From the NCBI RefSeq assembly GCF_016862375.1, contig NZ_BOMV01000083.1, forward strand, positions 62,001-126,000: a stretch of 64,000 bases of DNA. The letters are read 5' to 3'. Origin of the DNA: Paractinoplanes rishiriensis. GTDB taxonomy: Bacteria > Actinomycetota > Actinomycetes > Mycobacteriales > Micromonosporaceae. The notes below the pieces were generated by a model, which did not search any database, was not told the DNA's origin, and saw only the letters and a list, made by a program, of their open reading frames with translations. This document shows, piece by piece, positions 59,811 through 64,000 of the stretch. The position numbers and the translations under genes were made by a program. Every line of letters starts with the position of its first letter. Position 1 is the stretch's first letter.

Positions 59811-60293
59811 ATGACCTATCCACCCCCGATTTACCACGGCGGCGAGGGCGAGAACAGCGCCGTCCACCGGCCGGACGGCAGCGAGCCGGAGCTGGTCTAT
59901 CCGAACGGCACCCGGGTGCACTACCTGTCCACCGGCGCGTCCACGGGCGGGCTGTTCGGGCTGTACCGCTGGGAGTGCGGACCGGACGTGACCGGGCCGG
60001 ACCCGCATTTCCACCGGTCGCTCACCGAGTCGTTCTACATCCTGTCCGGCACCATGGAGATCTACAACGGCACGAAGTGGCTCGAGTGCACGCCGGGTGA
60101 CTACGTGCACGTGCCGGCCGGCGGGGTGCACGGGTTCAAGAACCGGTCCGGCGCGCCGGCGTCCATGCTGCTGCACTTCTCGCCCGGTGCGCCCCGGGAG
60201 GGATACTTCGAGGGGCTGGCCCGGCTCGGTGCGATGACCGAGGAGGAGCGGGTGGCCTTCTATCTCGAGCACGACAACATCTGGATCGGCTGA
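59811..60293 (+). CDS. Cupin-domain protein
   Basis: A 160-residue single-domain cupin. Metal ligands appear in GPDPHFHRSLTESFYILSGT (two His and a Glu) and in VPAGGVHGFKN (last His). The function may be binding or oxidising a small ligand; no substrate is evident. It starts 29 bases after the F420-type gene and may be co-transcribed. Confidence 0.85.
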   Translation: MTYPPPIYHGGEGENSAVHRPDGSEPELVYPNGTRVHYLSTGASTGGLFGLYRWECGPDVTGPDPHFHRSLTESFYILSGTMEIYNGTKWLECTPGDYVHVPAGGVHGFKNRSGAPASMLLHFSPGAPREGYFEGLARLGAMTEEERVAFYLEHDNIWIG

Positions 60294-60301
60294 ACGCGGC
60301 G

Positions 60302-60330
60302 AACCCGCCGGCGGAGGTCGCCGGCGGGTT
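60302..60330. terminator. Strong hairpin between convergent cupin and PepSY genes
   Basis: AACCCGCCGGCG (60302) and CGCCGGCGGGTT (60319) are perfect 12-base arms around a 5-base loop, between the two stops. It can serve as a bidirectional terminator. Confidence 0.85.
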
Positions 60331-60345
60331 CGTCCGCGTCCGCGG

Positions 60346-60939
60346 TCAGTCGTCGTCGCCCTTGTCCTTGGACTTGTGGCGGTTGATCTCGCCGGTGGCC
60401 CGGTCGACGTCGATGTCGTGGCGCACCGAGCCGTTCATCACCCGGACGTCCCAGACGGCGCGGCCGTGCTCCCACTCGGCCTCGATCTTGATGATCCGGC
60501 CGCCGCCGGCCGCACTCTGCGCGATCCGGCCGGCCTGCGCGGCCGTGATCTGGCCGGTCGAAGGAGCCTTGGTGGCCGGGCTCGTGGTCGAGCCGGAGCC
60601 GGGGCCGTCGTCGTCCAGCGAGCCGTCGCCGCGCCGGCCGTTGTCGTCATCGGTGGCGTCCGGCGACGGCGAGGCGGTGAAATCGTCGTCCGTCGCGCCG
60701 GGCGACGGCGAGCCGGTGAAGTCGTCGCCGGTCGCGCCGGGCGCGGGTCCCGGGCCGCCGTCGTCGACCGTGCCGTCACCGCGCAGGCCGTTGTCGTCGT
60801 CGGTGGCGTCCGGTGACGGGCTCGCGGTGACTGCGGCGCCGGCGCTGCCCGAGTCGTCCGCGGCGGCCAGTGCGGTGCCGGCCACCCCCAGCACGAGGAC
60901 GGCACCGGCCGCGGCGGCGATCAGAGTCGAACGCTTCAT
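60346..60939 (-). CDS. Exported PepSY-domain protein with Asp-rich linker
   Basis: A 197-residue protein with a signal peptide (to about ALAA), a long Asp/Gly/Ser/Pro linker with repeated TDDDNG and ATDDDF units, and a C-terminal PepSY domain (ITAAQAGRIAQSAAGG, then IKIEAEWEHGRAVWDVRVMN). PepSY proteins outside the membrane often inhibit proteases or sense signals for nearby kinases. It lies downstream of a two-component operon and its own promoter region carries that system's repeat. The acidic linker may bind Ca2+. Confidence 0.8.
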   Translation of the reverse strand: MKRSTLIAAAAGAVLVLGVAGTALAAADDSGSAGAAVTASPSPDATDDDNGLRGDGTVDDGGPGPAPGATGDDFTGSPSPGATDDDFTASPSPDATDDDNGRRGDGSLDDDGPGSGSTTSPATKAPSTGQITAAQAGRIAQSAAGGGRIIKIEAEWEHGRAVWDVRVMNGSVRHDIDVDRATGEINRHKSKDKGDDD

Positions 60940-61003
60940 GAGAACCTCCTGGTCGTTGTTCTGACCACGACATTCCCGCAGGTCCGGATAGCGGCGCGCT
61001 GCA

Positions 61004-61025
61004 TGATCGCTAAGACCGGGTTAAG
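61004..61025 (-). promoter_or_regulatory. Response-regulator site upstream of the PepSY gene
   Basis: Read on the minus strand, CTTAACCCGGT and CTTAGCGATCA are two 11-base-phased direct repeats, about 65 bases before the PepSY start and overlapping the kinase stop. The same motif occurs upstream of the response regulator. Confidence 0.6.
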
Positions 61026-62295
61026 GCCGCGGCGGGCCGAGGTGCAGCACCATCACCGCGCCGGACGGCTCCCCCGCCGTGATCTCCAGGCGACCGCCGC
61101 TGGCCTGCGCGGCCCGGCGGCAGATGTCCAGGCCCAGGCCGGTCGAGTCGGCACCGCTGGCGCCGCGTCGCACCAGTCCGGCCGGCACACCGGGCCCGCG
61201 GTCCGCCACCGTGAGCACCGCGCCGCCGGTCGCGCGGGCTGTCAGGCGTACGGTAAATGGGGTTTCGTCGGGGGTGTGCGCAAAGACGTTGCCGAGCAGC
61301 GCGTCGACCGCGGCCGCCAGATCCTCGGCGGGCAGGCCCACCGGCAACGGGCCCGGTGCCAGGTCGACCGTCATCTCCCGCTGGGTGTCCTCGGCCAGCG
61401 CCGCCCAGAACTCGGCCCGGTCGGCCACCACGGCGGCGGCGTCGCTGCGGCCCGCGTCGGTGGTCGCCGAGCGGGCCTGCCGGATCAGCCCGGTCACCGC
61501 CCGTTCCAGCGCGTCCGCCGCCGCGGTCAGCCGGGCACCCTCCTGCGGGTCACGCAACGACTCCGCCTCCAGCCGCAGCACGGTCAGCGGCGTGCGCAGC
61601 CGGTGCGACAGGTCGGCCACGTGCTCCCGCTCCTGGCGCAGCAGCTCCTGGATGCGGCCGGCCAGGTGGTTCAGGGCGCCGGCGACGTCGCGCAGCTCGG
61701 GCGGGCCGGCCGGTTCGGCCCGGGCGGTCAGTTCCGCGTTCGCCAGCCGGTGGGACACCGTCGAGAGGGCCGTGATCGGCCGGACCAGCGACCGGGCCAG
61801 CCGGTCGGCGACCGCGAGGCCGACCAGCGACAGCAGCACCCCGAGCCCGGCCAGCACCAGCCAGGACCGGGTCACCCCGCTGCTCGCCTCGGCCGCCGAG
61901 ACCTCGGTGCGGATCACCGCGGTGCCCTCGGGCCGGCCCTGCACCGCGATCACGATCTCCCGGCCGCCACCGGCGGTCCCGGCGGTGAGGCTCGCGCCCC
62001 GGCGGGCCAGCTCGACCGCCGGGGTGGGCGGCACGTCGGTGCCGAGCACCGAGGAGTCGGCGAGATACACGGTGACCGGCCGCCGCGACTCGGCGGCCAG
62101 GCGCTCCACGGTGAGCCGCACGGCGTCGAGCGAGGCGGTGCCGACCACGGTGACGATGCCCTGCACGTCGGCGGTGGCCCGGACGGTGGCGCGGTCCTCG
62201 GCCACCTGCCGCACCAGCAGCGCGAGCGGCACCAGGAACGCGATCATCATGAGGCCGGTGGTGGCGAGCACCAACAGCGCGAGCCGGCTCCTCAC
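61021..62295 (-). CDS. Sensor histidine kinase
   Basis: A 424-residue two-pass kinase. Membrane helices lie at about residues 6-28 and 144-163, flanking an outer sensor domain of 115 residues. HAMP follows, then DHp with DLSHRLRTPL (phospho-His231), and an ATP-binding domain with DALLGNVFAHTPDE (N box), DRGPGVP (G1) and GLGLDICRRAAQ (G2). It senses an extracytoplasmic signal, possibly through the nearby PepSY protein. The GTG at 62295 overlaps the response-regulator stop by four bases. Confidence 0.92.
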   Translation of the reverse strand: MRSRLALLVLATTGLMMIAFLVPLALLVRQVAEDRATVRATADVQGIVTVVGTASLDAVRLTVERLAAESRRPVTVYLADSSVLGTDVPPTPAVELARRGASLTAGTAGGGREIVIAVQGRPEGTAVIRTEVSAAEASSGVTRSWLVLAGLGVLLSLVGLAVADRLARSLVRPITALSTVSHRLANAELTARAEPAGPPELRDVAGALNHLAGRIQELLRQEREHVADLSHRLRTPLTVLRLEAESLRDPQEGARLTAAADALERAVTGLIRQARSATTDAGRSDAAAVVADRAEFWAALAEDTQREMTVDLAPGPLPVGLPAEDLAAAVDALLGNVFAHTPDETPFTVRLTARATGGAVLTVADRGPGVPAGLVRRGASGADSTGLGLDICRRAAQASGGRLEITAGEPSGAVMVLHLGPPRP

Positions 62296-62978
62296 CGCGG
62301 TTCCGGCTCGCCGAGCCGGACACCCACCCCGCGGACGGTGTGCAGGTAGCGCGGCTCGGTGGCGGTCTCCCCCAGTTTGCGGCGCAGCCAGGACAGGTGC
62401 ACGTCGACGGTCTTGTCGGCGCCGCCGTACGGGATCTGCCACACCTCGGTGAGCAGCTCCCGCTTGGTGACCACCTGCCCGGCCCGGGCCGCCAGGTGGT
62501 GCAGCAGGTCGAACTCGCGCGGCGTCAGCTCGACCGTCGTGCCGGCCAGCCGGACCACCCGGGCCGCCGGGTCGATGCTCAGCTCGCCCACCGTGATGGT
62601 CGGGTCGGCCGGTGCCGCGCCGCCGCGCCGCAGCACGGCCCGGATCCGCGCGTCCAGCTGGGCCGCGGTGAACGGCTTGACCAGGTAGTCGTCGGCGCCC
62701 GCGTCGAGCACCCGGACGATCTCGGTCTCGTCGTCCCGGGCGGTCGCCACGATCACCGGCACCCGGCTGACCGCGCGCAGCATCCGCAGCGTCTCGCGGC
62801 CGTCCAGGTCGGGCAGGCCGAGGTCGAGCACCACCAGGTCGGGGCGGTCGGCCAGGGCGGCCTGCATGCCCTCCAGGGCGGTGCCGACCGCGGCGACCGC
62901 GTGCCCGCGCTCGCGCAGGGCGCGCAGCAGCGGGGTGCGGATGGTCACGTCATCCTCGATCAGCAACAGCCGGGCCAC
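62292..62978 (-). CDS. OmpR-family response regulator
   Basis: A 228-residue regulator. The receiver has acid pocket residues E8-D10, phospho-acceptor Asp52 (VVLDLGLPD) and Lys101 (DDYLVKPF). The C-terminal winged HTH (ELTPREFDLLHHLAARAGQV and the wing RYLHTVRGVGVRLGE) is typical. It is followed by the kinase gene in one operon. Phased CTTAACC-type repeats lie upstream of its start and before the PepSY gene, so autoregulation is likely. The GTG at 62978 matches the family's usual start. Confidence 0.94.
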   Translation of the reverse strand: MARLLLIEDDVTIRTPLLRALRERGHAVAAVGTALEGMQAALADRPDLVVLDLGLPDLDGRETLRMLRAVSRVPVIVATARDDETEIVRVLDAGADDYLVKPFTAAQLDARIRAVLRRGGAAPADPTITVGELSIDPAARVVRLAGTTVELTPREFDLLHHLAARAGQVVTKRELLTEVWQIPYGGADKTVDVHLSWLRRKLGETATEPRYLHTVRGVGVRLGEPEPR

Positions 62979-63017
62979 CGGCCCGAGCCTAGTCGCCGGC
63001 ACCGCCGCGACCAGGCT

Positions 63018-63058
63018 CTTAACCGTCCCTTATCGTCCGCTCGGCACCGTCTTAGGGC
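63018..63058. promoter_or_regulatory. Phased 11-bp repeats upstream of the two-component operon
   Basis: CTTAACCGTCC (63018), CTTATCGTCCG (63029), a degraded CTCGGCACCGT (63040) and CTTAGGG (63051) form an 11-base-phased array, as OmpR-type regulators prefer. It lies between the divergent regulator (62978) and the exported protein (63081). Confidence 0.6.
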
Positions 63059-63080
63059 GGGCTCGGGCATAGTTCGGCCC

Positions 63081-63650
63081 ATGGGCTTGTGGAGAGCGTC
63101 CCGGGTGCCGGGCCGCGCCGTGCCGGCCGAGCAGACCGGCCGGGTGCGGCGCCCGGCCGTGGCCGGCGCCGGCTGGCTGGCCGCCGCCGGGCTGGCCACC
63201 CTGATCGGGCTGGGCGGCATCCGGCTGGTCGGCGACAGCCTGACCAGCACGCCGGGCGGGGTGCTGAGCCAGGAGCAGGTGGAACGGGCCCTGGCGGAGG
63301 CCACCCCTTCACCCCCGGAAACCACACCGTCGGTCGAGCCCTCGGTCGAGCCCTCGGTCGAGCCCTCGGTCGAGCCGTCGCCGGTACCGTCGCGGTTGGA
63401 GAAAACCCCGGTCCAGCGCAGCTTCACGGTCAGCGGCGGCACCGCGGTCGCCGCCTGCCAGGGCTCCACCGCGTACCTGATCAGCTGGTCACCCACCCAG
63501 GGCAACCGGGTCGACCGGGCCCGGCCGGGACCGGCGCGCGAGGTCGAGGTGCGGTTCCGGGGCGAGGACAGCGACTCGGAAATCAAGATCAGCTGTTCCG
63601 GCGGCGTCCCGGTGGCCGAACGAAAGGACGAGGACGACGATGACGACTGA
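63081..63650 (+). CDS. Exported protein with SVEP repeats and one membrane helix
   Basis: A 189-residue protein with a membrane helix near residues 30-50, then a Pro/Glu linker containing four SVEP repeats. The outer C-terminal domain (VQRSFTVSGGTAVAACQGST and ISCSGGVPVAERK) ends in a long acidic tail. It is divergent from the two-component operon and shares its repeat array, so it is a likely target. The function is unknown. Confidence 0.65.
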   Translation: MGLWRASRVPGRAVPAEQTGRVRRPAVAGAGWLAAAGLATLIGLGGIRLVGDSLTSTPGGVLSQEQVERALAEATPSPPETTPSVEPSVEPSVEPSVEPSPVPSRLEKTPVQRSFTVSGGTAVAACQGSTAYLISWSPTQGNRVDRARPGPAREVEVRFRGEDSDSEIKISCSGGVPVAERKDEDDDDD

Positions 63651-63669
63651 CGGGTAGGGTCTGGAGTCG

Positions 63670-64000
63670 ATGACGGATGACCTGGACCGCCGCGGGGTCC
63701 GCTCGGTCGCGCGGGCGCTCGACATCCTGAGCGCGTTCAGCGCCACCCATCCGCGGTTGCACCTCTCCGAGCTGGCGGAGGCCGTCGGCCTGCCCCGGCC
63801 GACCGCCCGCCGCCTGGCGGTCACCATGATCGAAAAAGGCTTCCTGCGCCAGGACCCGGACGGCACGTACCTGCTCGGCATCCGCCTGCACGAGCTGGGC
63901 AGCCAGGTCTCCAAGAGCTCCGCCATCGCCCACCAGACCACCACGGCCGCCGACGAGCTGTCCCGGGTCACCGGCGAGACGGTGCTGGTGGCCGAGGTGG
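63670..64000 (+). CDS. IclR-family transcriptional regulator (3' truncated by window)
   Basis: The first 110 residues are visible: an N-terminal winged HTH (SVARALDILSAFSATHPRLH then LSELAEAVGLPRPTARRLAV) and the start of the effector domain (LLGIRLHELGSQVSKSSAIA). IclR-type regulators control catabolic genes in response to small acids. GGAG lies five bases before the ATG. The rest is beyond the window. Confidence 0.85.
   Translation, partial: MTDDLDRRGVRSVARALDILSAFSATHPRLHLSELAEAVGLPRPTARRLAVTMIEKGFLRQDPDGTYLLGIRLHELGSQVSKSSAIAHQTTTAADELSRVTGETVLVAEV

Overview
This window is chromosomal DNA of a high-GC actinomycete. Almost every gene shows strong third-position G/C bias, GTG starts are common, and actinobacterial families recur: excalibur, LytR-CpsA-Psr, DivIVA-like, mycothiol-dependent DinB-like, F420-type deazaflavin and ECF sigma/anti-sigma proteins. 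The gene set looks most like a Micromonosporaceae member (Actinoplanes-like), but that is an inference. No tRNA, rRNA or CRISPR array was seen.

Layout. 1-4.8 kb: the end of a lipase-like gene, an HTH/coiled-coil protein, a G5-excalibur protein, and a TetR/flavin monooxygenase divergent pair with a clear operator. 4.8-9 kb: a PhoX-type Tat protein, a wrecked polysaccharide deacetylase, and three small exported or membrane proteins including a snapalysin-like protease. 9-15 kb: a MoxR ATPase with a vWA/metallopeptidase partner, a helix-hairpin-helix-like peptide coupled to a 2H (2'-5' RNA ligase-like) protein, a decayed Ro60 (TROVE) gene, then a small protein and an FHA membrane protein sharing an unusual Gly/Asn/Gln motif. 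A perfect 21-bp hairpin buries the ribosome-binding site of the small protein. 15-20 kb: a beta-propeller membrane protein overlapping an ECF sigma factor and its anti-sigma factor, and a DMT-type membrane protein.

20-28.3 kb is catabolic: a SagB-type nitroreductase, a GH43 glycosidase, a solute-binding-like protein without a signal peptide, an MBL-fold relic, and dhaKLM for PTS-dependent dihydroxyacetone phosphorylation. 28.5-43 kb is a Wzy-type exopolysaccharide region: three glycosyltransferases, a ligase/polymerase, a flippase-like protein, a large multispan membrane protein, a Tat beta-helix protein, an LCP ligase and an initiating sugar-phosphate transferase. 43-53.8 kb is mixed: a KstD-like flavoprotein, a MarR pair with operator, a duplicated DivIVA-like protein, an EreA-like esterase, an F420-type protein, nitronate monooxygenase and a secreted serine protease.

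53.9-57.6 kb differs in character. A 1034-residue gene fuses a macro-like domain to a membrane-embedded P-loop NTPase of KAP type, carries at least five TTA codons, and abuts an IS5-like transposase remnant lying between 41-bp direct repeats. This is the best candidate for an undescribed (probably conflict or immunity) function. 57.6-64 kb holds a methyltransferase operon, a cupin, and a two-component system with a PepSY protein. Phased 11-bp repeats at both edges of the two-component system look like its operator. The window ends inside an IclR-type regulator.
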